Below are positions 24,353 to 33,579 of a DNA stretch of 64,000 nt, piece after piece. The stretch covers positions 496,001 through 560,000 of the forward strand of contig NZ_LVWJ02000014.1 of assembly GCF_001625015.1 (NCBI RefSeq), written 5' to 3'. The translations under genes and the position numbers were made by a program. The notes beneath the pieces are model-generated. The model made no database searches, was not told the origin of the DNA, and saw nothing but the letters and a program-made list of their open reading frames with translations. Source of the DNA: Lewinella sp. 4G2 (GTDB taxonomy: Bacteria > Bacteroidota > Bacteroidia > Chitinophagales > Saprospiraceae). Every line of letters begins with the position of its first letter. Within the stretch, counting starts at the first letter, position 1.

Positions 24353-27007
24353 CTACCGCATCAATACCACCGAGCCAGAAGCTGACTGAACCTCTCCCGT
24401 TCGGAGGCGGAAGGTTACCGACCAAATAAAGGCACCGCTCGTAACGGCCTGGCCATTAAAGGTGCCATCCCACCCCCGGCCGGCCCGGTTGGGGAGGTAG
24501 CCGCCATCCTCCCAGAGCAGGGCACCCCAGCGGTTGAAGATGCGGAAGGATTCAATCTCCGCCACCTGCTGGGGGTTGGCGAATACGCTGACGAAGTCAT
24601 TCATCCCGTCATTGTTGGGAGAGAAGATATTGGGGACGAAGACCGGTACTCGACCATCGATGGCTACCTGGGTCACGAGGCTATCCCGGCAGCCATAAAT
24701 GTCCTCAACGGCCAAGCTGATGGATTGGGTTTCCGGCGCCATCACGTTGGTCTCCGGGCAATCCGGGCAATCAAATAGCTCGGGTGGCGACCAACTATAG
24801 GAAAAGATCTGCTCATCGGGGACGAAGTAATCCACCGCAATACGGGCAGTCCCCGCCAGTTCCTGGGGGACGAGTGTCGGCAGGCGAGCCATGCGCGGGG
24901 CAGCCTGCGGCCAAAAGAAGGAAGGGTCCGTCACCACGCAACCCGCTGCGTCCCGGACGTACAACTGATAGAACTCACCCGGCCGCAGGCGGTCAAAGCC
25001 TGTTTCGTCGAAGTAATTCGTACCGTTCACGCTGTACGAGTAGGGAGGTAATCCCCCTTGGGCCGAGGGTCGCAACGGCGCCCGCCGGATATTTTCACAG
25101 TTGATCTCCGGCAGCAGCACGGGGTCGGGGTTCATCAATTCCACGTCGCGCTCGTCGGTACACCCCAACGAATCCGTTACGCCGACGCGGTAGGTGCCGG
25201 CAGGTAAATCGTCGTAGGAGAGTTGCGTGGTATCCTGCCCGTTGAAGGTATAGGTGTAGGGAGCCGTCGTCGGTACGTGGGTCAGTTCTACCGTGCCATC
25301 CGTCAGGCCGGCGCAGCTCGGGTTGGTCGTCCGTGGGCTCAGGAAGGGCGCCAGGAAGCTTACTTTGAAGGCCGTATCGAGCCGGCTCGTACAGGCTTGG
25401 TCCTGAATGCGCGTCAGCCGGTAGTCGCCGCCGCGGGGGAAGGACCAGGTTTGGAGGGAATCCTCCGCAAAGACCTGCGTTTCCAATCCGCCACCACTTA
25501 CGGAATAGGTCACCGTGAATGGCCCCTGCCCGGTCAGGAAGAAATCGCCGAGTACGGTGCCGTCGGCGCAGCCCCGGAAGTCCTGGGCCTCCGCAGCCAA
25601 CCGCGGTGGCTCGCTGCGGAAGGTATTTACGGTCTTACGCTGAGTTTGCCCGCAGTTGTCGGATACCGTCACGGCGATCTCGGCCGGCAGCGGACTGGCG
25701 AGCTCCGGGTTAGCTTCCGCCGAGCCGAAGCTCCAATTGTAGCGGAAGGGCGGCACGCCACCCTCCACGAGGGCGTCCAACCGGGCGGTTTCGCCGGGGC
25801 AGTAAAAGGCTTCTTCCAAACCCAGGTCCAGTGGTTCCGGCTCCTTGATGAGGAATTGGATGGAGTCCGTAAAACAGGCGCAGGGTACGTCGAGGTAGAA
25901 CCAGATGTTCTCCGTCCCTTCGTTGACGTTATCGGCGAAGGCCGTGACGGGTACGAGGGCAAAGTCCTCCCCCGCGGGGATGACGACGGTGCCGTTTCCG
26001 GAAGCAAAATCCCGACCGCGGGTAGCCGTCGAGTTGCGGCCGATCCGGTAATTCACGGTCTGGGGTGAATTAGGGTTACTATCCGGTCCCCGCTGTACGC
26101 GGAAGTTTACGGGAGAGCAACCTTCGTAAACGACCGGTGGCTCATCGCCCGCCACGTCGTCCTCCAAACTCACACTGCCACCGAGGTTGAAGCTGCCCGC
26201 TTCGAGGAAGACGGCGGAATCGAATTGGTTATCCGTAATATCAGCAACGACGAGGCGGATGTGGTAGGTCTGGCATACCCGCAGGCGGACGGTCGCTTCG
26301 AGCACGGTCGTCTGCCCGTCGTATTCAATCAATTCGAAGCGGGGGCCACGGCCCGTACCGCCCCGGCACCGGTTGCTTTCCCGGATGTCGGGGAACTCAT
26401 TATCAAGGTAGTATTGGGAGTTCGACCGGAAGTTGACGTTGTTGATGGATACGGCCTGGTCCGTCCCCGGCACCAGCGCCAGGTTGATCGCCCGGTTCGA
26501 GAACGGCCCCCGGATGCCCGGCCCACTGATGAAGAAGCCAAAAATGTCGTTGAAATTCTGGCCCACGAATTCGCAGTATTCCTCGGAAGCGAATACGTAG
26601 CGGAAGGTGACTTCCGGCGTCAGGGGCACGAAATCGAATTCGATGCCGGCCCGGTCGTAGACGTCGCCCGTAGAGGCAACGTTCAGGTCCTGATCCGAGG
26701 TAAAGGTCTCGTCGAAACGGAAGCCGGTACTCGTATAATTATTGGGGCCGACGGCCAGTTTGGCCTTCCCGGTGGAGAGGATGATCCCTTCGTCGAAGCC
26801 CACGCTGGAGAGGCCGCCCTTAAAGAAACCGAGGGCGCCTTCGCTCTCGCCGATCTGCTTGATGTTGGTGATCGTTTCGCAGGAGCCGGAGGTGAACACG
26901 TCGCGCACGAGGGTTTCGGCGTCGAAGGAATCGTCCACTTCCAGCGTTTGGGCGGGGAGGGAAGCGGTACCGATCAACAACGAAATTAGTGTCAGTAGCA
27001 GGCGCAT
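24353..27007 (-). CDS. Secreted choice-of-anchor-L / Calx-beta / T9SS type B protein
   Basis: An 884-aa surface or secreted protein. After a signal peptide (about 19 residues) comes a choice-of-anchor-L domain (about 30-270: GIILSTGKA, FDFVPLTPEVTFRYVFASEEYCEFVG, NDIFGFFISGPGI). A Calx-beta-like domain follows at about 290-385 (DFASGNGTVVIPAGEDFALVPV, then acidic ENV-type end), then PKD or SprB-like repeats. The C-terminal gliding-motility-associated domain (VPNIFSPNNDGMNDFVSVF to VVLMR) directs type IX secretion, type B. Adhesive or structural roles are likely; no catalytic motif is seen. The shared VVLMR ending with the M43 protease shows a common export route. Confidence 0.85.
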   Translation of the reverse strand: MRLLLTLISLLIGTASLPAQTLEVDDSFDAETLVRDVFTSGSCETITNIKQIGESEGALGFFKGGLSSVGFDEGIILSTGKAKLAVGPNNYTSTGFRFDETFTSDQDLNVASTGDVYDRAGIEFDFVPLTPEVTFRYVFASEEYCEFVGQNFNDIFGFFISGPGIRGPFSNRAINLALVPGTDQAVSINNVNFRSNSQYYLDNEFPDIRESNRCRGGTGRGPRFELIEYDGQTTVLEATVRLRVCQTYHIRLVVADITDNQFDSAVFLEAGSFNLGGSVSLEDDVAGDEPPVVYEGCSPVNFRVQRGPDSNPNSPQTVNYRIGRNSTATRGRDFASGNGTVVIPAGEDFALVPVTAFADNVNEGTENIWFYLDVPCACFTDSIQFLIKEPEPLDLGLEEAFYCPGETARLDALVEGGVPPFRYNWSFGSAEANPELASPLPAEIAVTVSDNCGQTQRKTVNTFRSEPPRLAAEAQDFRGCADGTVLGDFFLTGQGPFTVTYSVSGGGLETQVFAEDSLQTWSFPRGGDYRLTRIQDQACTSRLDTAFKVSFLAPFLSPRTTNPSCAGLTDGTVELTHVPTTAPYTYTFNGQDTTQLSYDDLPAGTYRVGVTDSLGCTDERDVELMNPDPVLLPEINCENIRRAPLRPSAQGGLPPYSYSVNGTNYFDETGFDRLRPGEFYQLYVRDAAGCVVTDPSFFWPQAAPRMARLPTLVPQELAGTARIAVDYFVPDEQIFSYSWSPPELFDCPDCPETNVMAPETQSISLAVEDIYGCRDSLVTQVAIDGRVPVFVPNIFSPNNDGMNDFVSVFANPQQVAEIESFRIFNRWGALLWEDGGYLPNRAGRGWDGTFNGQAVTSGAFIWSVTFRLRTGEVQSASGSVVLMR

Positions 27008-27172
27008 CAGGCTCGGAGGGGATCATGTCCGGTGCGAAAAAGGTCGTCCGTTCTTCCAACGCCGGCCGGGGCCGTTTGTGGGGAGTTGGGGCGCATTAGT
27101 AACGGTAATTTCGTCATTTTATGCGAATACTTTGTTTGGCGGCCCGGTCCTGCCCTGCTTGCCCTCCTCCCT

Positions 27173-27192
27173 GGCACCCGCGGCAGCGCCCC
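27173..27192 (-). repeat. GC-rich 18-bp dispersed word, intergenic
   Basis: Plus strand reads GGCACCCGCGGCAGCGCCCC, between divergent T9SS genes. Confidence 0.65.
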
Positions 27193-27224
27193 TTGATCGC
27201 GCGTCACGGGGCGAAGCACGGACT

Positions 27225-27232
27225 TATCTTTG
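27225..27232 (+). promoter_or_regulatory. Bacteroidota -7 box TATCTTTG
   Basis: Exact TAnnTTTG match ending 5 bp before the ATG at 27238, so the transcript would be leaderless or the start codon slightly different. No clear -33 element. Confidence 0.35.
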
Positions 27233-27237
27233 GGCTT

Positions 27238-28284
27238 ATGTTCCACTACCGTGTTCTGCTGATGTGTTTGCTGATACTCTGCGCAGGTGGGGTGGCACGG
27301 GCGGCTGGCAATGACGTGGACGGCGGAATGATCGCCGGCAACGGAGGGGAGATTGTTGCCTTTTGCCCGGGCCTGGAGCTCGACCAAACGGTCATATTTA
27401 CCTCCACCAGCCCGCGGCAGGACAGCAACTATTTCTACGCCATCACGACGGCGACGGACGAGCCGGTGGTGATCGAAATTTTGGATAGCAACCGTTTCGA
27501 TTTCGGGCCGGTGAATCTCGAAGAGCTGCGGGTATATGCCATCAGCTACACGGGCAATCTCGCCGTTGTCCCCGGTTTCCCGATCACGCTCAGGCCGCTT
27601 TCGGACGGCTGTTTCGCCCTGTCGAATAACTTCGTGACCATCGTGATGGATACGCCGGAGGAGGGGCAACTCGCTACCCGGGCGGGTGACGATACGATCA
27701 CCGTAAACGTGGAATCGGCCACCGAAAGCACCGTGTTTTTCGACCTCAGCAACAACCCCCGCCTGCCCCAACAACTGGTGGTGACGGACACGAACAACCT
27801 GATTTTATCCGTCTTTGACAACGTAGACAGCCTGAATTTTCTGGGCGCTGACGCAGGTGCCTGCCGGGTGTGGGGCATAGCCTACGCGGCGGACCCGGGG
27901 GCCGAACCCGGCACCGAATTGACCGCAGAATTGAGGTCGGACGGCTGCGCGGTGAGGTCCGTCAACTTCGTCCGGATCAACCGGATCAAGGACCCCGTTT
28001 CGACGGGAAGCGAGCCCGGCAATGCCAATTTTGCCCGTCTGAAAGTGTATCCCAACCCGGTAACTGACGGCCAGGCCACCCTACGGCTAACAGGGCTAAG
28101 AGCCGGTGAACCAGGCTTCTTGCAATTATTGAGTGTGGACGGAAGACCGATCCTTACCCTCCCCCACCCAGTCGCCGCTGAGGCAACTTTGCGCCTGGAC
28201 CTGACGGATCTTCCGCCGGGAATTTACTTCGCGGTTTACGCCACTTCGGCCGGCCGTGCGTTTACCAGATTCATCGTCCACTGA
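27238..28284 (+). CDS. Secreted protein with T9SS type A sorting domain
   Basis: A 348-aa exported protein. Signal peptide at residues about 1-24 (MCLLILCAGGVARA), then three similar modules, each containing a phrase such as AISYTGNLAVVPG or GIAYAADPGAEPG and a C-rich VNFVRI/NFVTIVMD ending, so an internal repeat of about 85-95 residues is likely. The last 80 residues (LKVYPNPVTDGQATLRL to FIVH) are a type A T9SS sorting domain. No enzymatic motif. Starting at 27238 gives a clean signal peptide; an upstream in-frame ATG at 27121 gives none. Confidence 0.75.
   Translation: MFHYRVLLMCLLILCAGGVARAAGNDVDGGMIAGNGGEIVAFCPGLELDQTVIFTSTSPRQDSNYFYAITTATDEPVVIEILDSNRFDFGPVNLEELRVYAISYTGNLAVVPGFPITLRPLSDGCFALSNNFVTIVMDTPEEGQLATRAGDDTITVNVESATESTVFFDLSNNPRLPQQLVVTDTNNLILSVFDNVDSLNFLGADAGACRVWGIAYAADPGAEPGTELTAELRSDGCAVRSVNFVRINRIKDPVSTGSEPGNANFARLKVYPNPVTDGQATLRLTGLRAGEPGFLQLLSVDGRPILTLPHPVAAEATLRLDLTDLPPGIYFAVYATSAGRAFTRFIVH
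27843..27861 (+). repeat. GC-rich 18-bp dispersed word, in CDS
   Basis: Reads GGGCGCTGACGCAGGTGCC inside the T9SS type A gene and encodes Gly-Ala-Asp-Ala-Gly-Ala, as in the SNF2 gene. Confidence 0.65.
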
Positions 28285-28296
28285 TCTCCCCTCCCG

Positions 28297-28602
28297 ATGC
28301 AAACCCTGTTGCTTACGATCGTCTGCCTGCTTTTCGTTGCCATGCTGGCGGTGAATATTTACTTCCGGGCGAAGGTGCTACGGGCATACCGATTGCTGGT
28401 GCAGGGGCGGGTGGACTTTACCCCGGCCCAGATCTTCAGCACGGCGCGGGTGGAGGATGAGATCGTACCCAACTACCCCGGCCAGGAACAGCCGATCCGC
28501 GACTTCAGTCGCTACCTGCAGCTGAGTATTAAGATGACGACCGTGCTGATGGCCCTCATCACCGCGTTCGGCGGTATTCTGATGTGGTACCGGTTTGAGT
28601 AG
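28297..28602 (+). CDS. Small membrane protein, 101 aa
   Basis: Two membrane helices, residues about 3-25 and 78-97, bracket a cytoplasmic-looking loop with REDGRVDF-type charged residues and the segment FTPAQIFSTARVEDEIVPNY. It begins 12 bp after the T9SS type A gene stop, so they probably share a transcript. I do not recognise the family. Confidence 0.6.
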   Translation: MQTLLLTIVCLLFVAMLAVNIYFRAKVLRAYRLLVQGRVDFTPAQIFSTARVEDEIVPNYPGQEQPIRDFSRYLQLSIKMTTVLMALITAFGGILMWYRFE

Positions 28603-28698
28603 CTCCCCTGGTTTGCCGCCGGACTTTGGGCGATTGGCGCGTAAACTGAACCTCCCCCTTTTCCCTACCTTTAGGTAATAAATAAACGAACTACGACT

Positions 28699-30114
28699 AT
28701 GAACCACCAGCTTTACGATTTCGGTATGATTGGCCTCGGCGTAATGGGCCGCAATTTTCTCCTCAACGTCGCCGACGACGGCTTCGCCGCCCTGGGCACC
28801 GACATTAATGAAGACAGCGTCAAGGCACTCAACGAAGAGGGCGAAGGCATGAACGTGAAGGGCGTCCACACCCAGAAAGAATTCGTGGAGTTGCTGAGTA
28901 AACCGCGCAAGATCATGCTGCTCGTACCGGCCGGTAAGATCGTGGACAAGGTCATCGAAGGCCTCCTACCCCTGCTGGATGATGACGACATCATCATCGA
29001 CGGTGGTAACAGCCACTACGACGATACGAACCGCCGCTACGAATACCTGAAGACCAAGAATATCCGCTTCCTCGGTACCGGCGTTTCCGGTGGCGCTGAG
29101 GGTGCCCGCCGTGGCCCCAGCATCATGCCCGGTGGCGATAAATCTGCGTGGGAAGACGTGAAGTCCGTCCTCGAAACCGTAGCCGCCAAGGTGAACGGAG
29201 AACCCTGCGTAACCTACATCGGGGAGTCCAGCTCCGGCCACTACGTGAAGATGGTCCACAACGGCATCGAGTACGGCCTGATGCAACTCATCGCGGAGGC
29301 TTACGATATCCTCAAGCGCGTCGGCGGCATGGGTAACGACGAAATGAGCGCTCTCTTTGACCAGTGGAACAAGGGCCGCCTCAACAGCTTCCTCATGGAG
29401 ATCAGCGCCGATATCCTCAAGCAGCGCGACGAGAAGATGGACACGCACTTGCTCGATCTCATCCTCGACAAGGCCAAGCAAAAGGGTACCGGTAAGTGGA
29501 CAAGCCAGACGGCGATGGACCTCGGCGTTCCCGTCCCAACTATCGATTCCGCCGTTACGATGCGGGGCATTTCTGCCTTCCGGGAGTACCGGCAGGATGT
29601 GTCGAAGATGTTTGAGCACGTCCATACCCCCGAAGAAACCCTGACCGGTGAGGCACTGGCTGAATCAGTGGAAAAGGCACTTTACTCCGCTTTCATCATC
29701 ACCTACGCGCAGGGGATGCACCTGCTGGCCGAAGCCAGCGAGGAACTGAATTACAACCTCGACCTGGAAGGCATCGCTCGCATCTGGCGGGGTGGCTGTA
29801 TCATCCGCGCTACCCTCCTCGAAAAGATCCGTAAGGCCTACAGCAAGCGCGACGGGCTGAAGAACATGATGGCGACCTCAGAATTCCGCGACGAATTATT
29901 CGATTGCCGCGACTGTACGGTGGACGTTTTGACCGCCGCCATGAAAGCGGGCGTGCCGACGCTGTGTCTCTCCTCCGCCTTTAACTACTACGAGTCCTTC
30001 CGTTCGGCGCGGCTGCCCCTCAACATGGTGCAGGCCCAGCGGGATTACTTCGGCTCCCACACCTACGAGCGGATTGACCAGACGGGTATCTTCCATACGG
30101 ATTGGGGGAAGTAA
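28699..30114 (+). CDS. gnd: 6-phosphogluconate dehydrogenase (NADP-dependent, decarboxylating)
   Basis: A 471-aa cytosolic enzyme that oxidatively decarboxylates 6-phosphogluconate to ribulose 5-phosphate, producing NADPH. The nucleotide-binding motif GLGVMGRN is at residues 12-19. Substrate-site motifs are GTGVSGGAEGARRGPSIMPGG near 125-145 and SSGHYVKMVHNGIEYGLMQL near 178-197, with the catalytic lysine and the conserved asparagine. Length is that of the long NADP-type Gnd (about 470). With pgl at 20.9 kb it supplies two steps of the oxidative pentose phosphate route; glucose-6-phosphate dehydrogenase is not in the window. Confidence 0.97.
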   Translation: MNHQLYDFGMIGLGVMGRNFLLNVADDGFAALGTDINEDSVKALNEEGEGMNVKGVHTQKEFVELLSKPRKIMLLVPAGKIVDKVIEGLLPLLDDDDIIIDGGNSHYDDTNRRYEYLKTKNIRFLGTGVSGGAEGARRGPSIMPGGDKSAWEDVKSVLETVAAKVNGEPCVTYIGESSSGHYVKMVHNGIEYGLMQLIAEAYDILKRVGGMGNDEMSALFDQWNKGRLNSFLMEISADILKQRDEKMDTHLLDLILDKAKQKGTGKWTSQTAMDLGVPVPTIDSAVTMRGISAFREYRQDVSKMFEHVHTPEETLTGEALAESVEKALYSAFIITYAQGMHLLAEASEELNYNLDLEGIARIWRGGCIIRATLLEKIRKAYSKRDGLKNMMATSEFRDELFDCRDCTVDVLTAAMKAGVPTLCLSSAFNYYESFRSARLPLNMVQAQRDYFGSHTYERIDQTGIFHTDWGK

Positions 30115-30179
30115 GATCGGCTCCTGATCACTTCTTGCTACCTTGCAGTTTTAATCAAGTAGTCTAAGCTTTCAGCCCC

Positions 30180-30629
30180 ATGGATATTCTCTACACCGCC
30201 ATCCAACACGCGCACTCTGGCTTGCGCTGGGTGGTGCTCATTTTACTCGTTGCGGCCATCATCAAAGCGGCTAGCAAGCGGCGTGGTGGTTCGGTTTACC
30301 CCGGTAAGGATTCGTTGGCGCTGTTTGCCTTCATCTCTACCCACATCCAGTTGTTGCTGGGTTTGGTCCTGTACCTGTGGTTATCACCAAAATTTAAGTT
30401 TGATGGTGACACCATGTCAAATGCAGTTAGCCGTTTCTACGCCGTGGAGCACCTTGTAGGGATGTTGTTTGGCATTGCCTTGATTACGGCCGGATACATC
30501 CGCGCTAAGAAGCAGGCGGAGTTGAATAAGGGTTGGAAGACGATCGGTACGTTCTACCTGTTCGGCCTGCTCGTCATCGTAGCTTCCATCCCCTGGCCCT
30601 TCCGCGAGCTTGGTGCCGGTTGGTTTTAG
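30180..30629 (+). CDS. Four-helix membrane protein, possible b-type cytochrome
   Basis: A 149-aa polytopic protein with four hydrophobic segments. Histidines fall inside or at the edge of helices at H10, H12 (QHAHSGLRW), H55 (ISTHIQLLLG) and H91 (AVEHLVGML), an arrangement that could hold heme. Homologues in Bacteroidota are often annotated as cytochrome b, but the sequence alone does not prove heme binding. It follows gnd by 65 bp and ends at a strong intrinsic terminator. Confidence 0.6.
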   Translation: MDILYTAIQHAHSGLRWVVLILLVAAIIKAASKRRGGSVYPGKDSLALFAFISTHIQLLLGLVLYLWLSPKFKFDGDTMSNAVSRFYAVEHLVGMLFGIALITAGYIRAKKQAELNKGWKTIGTFYLFGLLVIVASIPWPFRELGAGWF

Positions 30630-30651
30630 GAACCAACAGACCATAAAACTT

Positions 30652-30689
30652 AAAAAGTGCCTACGCGAGCAATTGCGTAGGCACTTTTT
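30652..30689 (+). terminator. Strong intrinsic terminator
   Basis: Arms AAAAAGTGCCTACGC and GCGTAGGCACTTTTT form a 15-bp stem followed by T residues. It terminates the gnd/membrane-protein transcript and can also act on the opposite strand. Confidence 0.92.
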
Positions 30690-30735
30690 GTTTGGCGTAC
30701 ACCGATTGATTTTGCCTCACCGTAGCATTATACTA

Positions 30736-30753
30736 GGGCGCTGCCGCAGGTGC
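30736..30753 (+). repeat. GC-rich 18-bp dispersed word, intergenic
   Basis: Reads GGGCGCTGCCGCAGGTGC between the terminator and the small minus-strand gene. Confidence 0.65.
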
Positions 30754-30819
30754 GATGCCATGGGGGATGGCGGCAAAAGGTACCGTTGATGGATAGACCG
30801 ATGCTAACTACTAAGGGAT

Positions 30820-30981
30820 TTACCGTGGGTCGTGCGGCCGGTCGATGATCTGTTCCGTTTCGGATTTCCCCACCACATTGACCTGCCCCGTGTACTGTAG
30901 GATGGCCAGTACGACAATGGCCAGGATCAGCAGATAGATCAGGCTACGGGAGCTGGAGGGTTTGGGAGTTTCGTCGGGCAT
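30820..30981 (-). CDS. Small membrane protein, 53 aa
   Basis: Begins MPDETPKPSSSRSLIYLLIL with one membrane helix (about residues 14-30), then a short polar tail ending DRPHDPR. It is a compact ATG-initiated frame in an otherwise gene-poor stretch. Function unknown; the tail could face either side of the membrane. Confidence 0.55.
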   Translation of the reverse strand: MPDETPKPSSSRSLIYLLILAIVVLAILQYTGQVNVVGKSETEQIIDRPHDPR

Positions 30982-31135
30982 CGTTGCAATTTACCATTCT
31001 AACGGACGGCCACTATTGATGTTGGATATCACTTGGGCTAGCAAGGTACCGTGGATGGCAAGATGGGCCCAAACGTTTTGATCGTAATCACATTGATTAC
31101 AAAGCAATGCAATCAGCAATAAAGTAAGCAAATAG

Positions 31136-31166
31136 TTGCACAAAGCAGTTTGCGTCACTATCTTCG
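31136..31166 (+). promoter_or_regulatory. Candidate promoter, TTG-20-TATCTTCG
   Basis: TTG at 31136-31138 and TATCTTCG at 31159-31166 (7 of 8 positions of TAnnTTTG) are 20 bp apart, as expected for the Bacteroidota housekeeping sigma factor. It points at a stretch without genes that ends in a terminator. Confidence 0.45.
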
Positions 31167-31171
31167 TTACA

Positions 31172-31278
31172 TCACCGGGAAGCACACCAACCTAAACACC
31201 TAAGACCTTACATATTCGTTTTTGCAACCTCTTTTTCAGGAGCCGACCCTCATTGTGATTGGGGGTCGGCTTTTTCTT
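31172..31278 (+). ncRNA. Candidate small RNA, about 105 nt
   Basis: Lies between the candidate promoter above and an intrinsic terminator at 31241-31275, in the 386-bp gap before recG (30982-31367). No open frame with a convincing start was seen, and the downstream gene is on the other strand, so the terminator has no other obvious gene to serve. No known RNA family is recognised. Confidence 0.45.
31241..31275 (+). terminator. Intrinsic terminator, plus strand only
   Basis: Stem AGCCGACCC paired with GGGTCGGCT, followed on the plus strand by TTTTTCTTTT. On the minus strand there is no T-run, so it is not the recG terminator. Confidence 0.85.
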
Positions 31279-31367
31279 TTGCTGGGGGGATTACTGATGG
31301 GAATAACGATGGACGGGTAATGGCGACCCCGTCTAACTTCCAAAATCTAGCTTCTAAAATCCGACTC

Positions 31368-33500
31368 CTAAGAAATCCTCCCCCACCCCTTCACCGCGCG
31401 CATGTACCGATCCAGATGAGCGGCCAGGCGCTGGTGTTCCGGCCGTTCTAGTTTGGGGTCGGCCTCTAGTATTTCCTTGGCTTTATCGCGGGCTACGTTG
31501 AGGATCACCCCGTCCTGGGCCAGATCGGCCAGGCGCATTTGGAGGACGCCTGATTGTTGGGTACCATCCAGCATGCCCGGGCCGCGGAGGCGGAGGTCGG
31601 CCTCGGCGATCTTGAAGCCATCCGTCGTACCGACCATCGTTTCGATGCGGGTGCGGCTTTCCTTGCTCAGTTTGACGCTGGAGAGAAGGATGCAGAAGGA
31701 TTCCTTCGCCCCCCGGCCCACCCGGCCGCGCAACTGGTGGAGCTGGCTGAGGCCAAACCGCTCGGTGTGGACGATCACCATGATGGTGGCGTTCGGTACG
31801 TTGACGCCAACCTCGATCACCGTGGTGGCCATCATGATCTGCGTCTCCCCGTTCTTGAAGCGCTGCATCTCGAAGTCCTTGTTCTCGGGCTTCATCTTAC
31901 CGTGGACGATGCTAATCTGGTAATCCGGCGGCGCAAAGCGCTGGATCATTTCGTCGTACGCTTCCTCGAGGGCCAGGAGGTCGAGCTTTTCGTTCTCTTC
32001 GATGAGGGGATAGACGACGTAGGCCTGCCTGCCCTTGGCGATCTCTTCGCGGATGCGGCCAAAGACGCGCTCTCGCCGGTGCTCGGTGAAGTGGACGGTC
32101 TTGATCGGCGTCCGGCCCGGGGGCAGTTCGTCGATGACGGAGACGTCCAGGTCACCGTAGGCCGTCATGGCGAGGGTGCGGGGGATGGGTGTGGCCGTCA
32201 TCACCAGCACGTGAGGTGGGTAGGGCTTGTTCTTCACCCAGAGTTTGGCCCGTTGCTTGACGCCGAAGCGGTGCTGCTCGTCGATGATGGCGATCCCCAG
32301 GTTTTTGAAGACGACCGTCGGCTCGATGAGGGCGTGGGTGCCGAGCAGGATGTCGATCTCCCCCGCGGCGAGTTGTTCCAGGAGTTCGCGGCGGGCTTTC
32401 CCCTTGACGCTGCCGGAGAGGAAGGCTACCCGCAGGTCCATCCCCTCCAGGTATTCGGTGATGCCTTCGTAGTGCTGATAGGCCAGGATCTCGGTGGGCG
32501 CCATCATGCAGGCCTGGAAGCCGTTGTCGAGGGCCATCAGCATCGTCATGAGGCCGACCATGGTTTTGCCGGAGCCGACGTCGCCCTGGAGGAGGCGGTT
32601 CATCTGGACGCCGCGGCCGAGGTCGGCCCTAATTTCTTTGAGTACCCTTTTCTGGGCACCCGTTAGTTCGAAGGGGATCTTTTCGTCGTAGAACTTCCGG
32701 AAAATGGGGCCGATACTGCCGAAGGTGTAGCCGGCGATCTTGTGTTCCCGGACAAGTTTCAACTGCAGCAGTCGCAACTGAAGCAGGAAGAGTTCTTCAA
32801 ATTTCATCCGGCGGACGGCCCCGTCCAGGGCGGCTTGGTCCGGAGGTAAATGGAGATTTCTCAGGGCCTGGGCCCGGTCCATCAGTCGTAAACCCTGCAC
32901 CAGCGGCAGCGGCAAAATTTCCTGCAAATCGGCGGGCTGCAAGCGGTCGAAGACGTTGCGAATGAGCTTGCGCCGCCCCCTGGTGTCAAGCCCCCGCTTG
33001 TTGAGTTTTTCCGTGCTGGCGTAGACGGGCTCGAAGGTGGCCTGGTCCAGATTGCCGGCGCGGGCGGCGAGTTCCATCTCGGGGTGGGTGATGCTGAGGC
33101 GGTGGTTGAATTCCTCGACCTTGCCGTAGACGATGTATTCCTCGCCGGTCTTGTACATGCGCGAGAGCACGTGGAGGCCGCGGAACCAGACGAGCTCGAG
33201 GGCCGCCCCGGAGGCATCGCGGATGCGCCCCGTCATACGTTTACCCCGCCCTTCGCCGACGGTATTGAGCGTGACCAAAGTCCCCTTCACCTGGACGGCT
33301 TCGCCGTTGGGGATGATGTCGATGATGCGGTGGAACTTCGTGCGGTCCACGTACCGAAACGGGTAGGCGTGGAGGAGGTCACCGATGGTGAACAACTGGA
33401 GTTCCTCCCCGAGAAGCTTAACCTTTGCGGGGCCGACACCCGGCAGGAGGGAGAGGGATTGATCGAGGAAACCGGCCTTGGAGGTGGCGGGGGTGGGCAC
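31368..33500 (-). CDS. recG: ATP-dependent DNA helicase RecG
   Basis: A 710-aa branch-migration helicase that regresses stalled forks and processes Holliday junctions. The N-terminal wedge domain is seen in about 60-160. Motor motifs are GDVGSGKT (Walker A, near 310), DEQHRFG (near 407), the TATPIPRT motif III, and the C-terminal TRG-type region around RGPGMLDGTQQSG. The protein is slightly longer than the usual 690. It shares this region with RuvC further on. Several REP elements lie just upstream of its start. Confidence 0.97.
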   Translation of the reverse strand: MPTPATSKAGFLDQSLSLLPGVGPAKVKLLGEELQLFTIGDLLHAYPFRYVDRTKFHRIIDIIPNGEAVQVKGTLVTLNTVGEGRGKRMTGRIRDASGAALELVWFRGLHVLSRMYKTGEEYIVYGKVEEFNHRLSITHPEMELAARAGNLDQATFEPVYASTEKLNKRGLDTRGRRKLIRNVFDRLQPADLQEILPLPLVQGLRLMDRAQALRNLHLPPDQAALDGAVRRMKFEELFLLQLRLLQLKLVREHKIAGYTFGSIGPIFRKFYDEKIPFELTGAQKRVLKEIRADLGRGVQMNRLLQGDVGSGKTMVGLMTMLMALDNGFQACMMAPTEILAYQHYEGITEYLEGMDLRVAFLSGSVKGKARRELLEQLAAGEIDILLGTHALIEPTVVFKNLGIAIIDEQHRFGVKQRAKLWVKNKPYPPHVLVMTATPIPRTLAMTAYGDLDVSVIDELPPGRTPIKTVHFTEHRRERVFGRIREEIAKGRQAYVVYPLIEENEKLDLLALEEAYDEMIQRFAPPDYQISIVHGKMKPENKDFEMQRFKNGETQIMMATTVIEVGVNVPNATIMVIVHTERFGLSQLHQLRGRVGRGAKESFCILLSSVKLSKESRTRIETMVGTTDGFKIAEADLRLRGPGMLDGTQQSGVLQMRLADLAQDGVILNVARDKAKEILEADPKLERPEHQRLAAHLDRYMRAVKGWGRIS

Positions 33501-33579
33501 GGGGGGAGGGTTTCAAACAGGAGGGTGAAAATACTACAAATTGTTGAGGGGAGGGTTGGCATTGCTGCGCAATGTTTAG

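Noticed and set aside
30991-31185. 64-aa minus-strand frame MLPGDVTKIVTQ
   Set aside because: It has one hydrophobic stretch but overlaps the candidate small RNA promoter, no promoter or terminator serves it, and its composition is AT-rich like the gap.
31554-32666. Long plus-strand open frame inside recG
   Set aside because: Antisense to RecG motor motifs and without any domain pattern.
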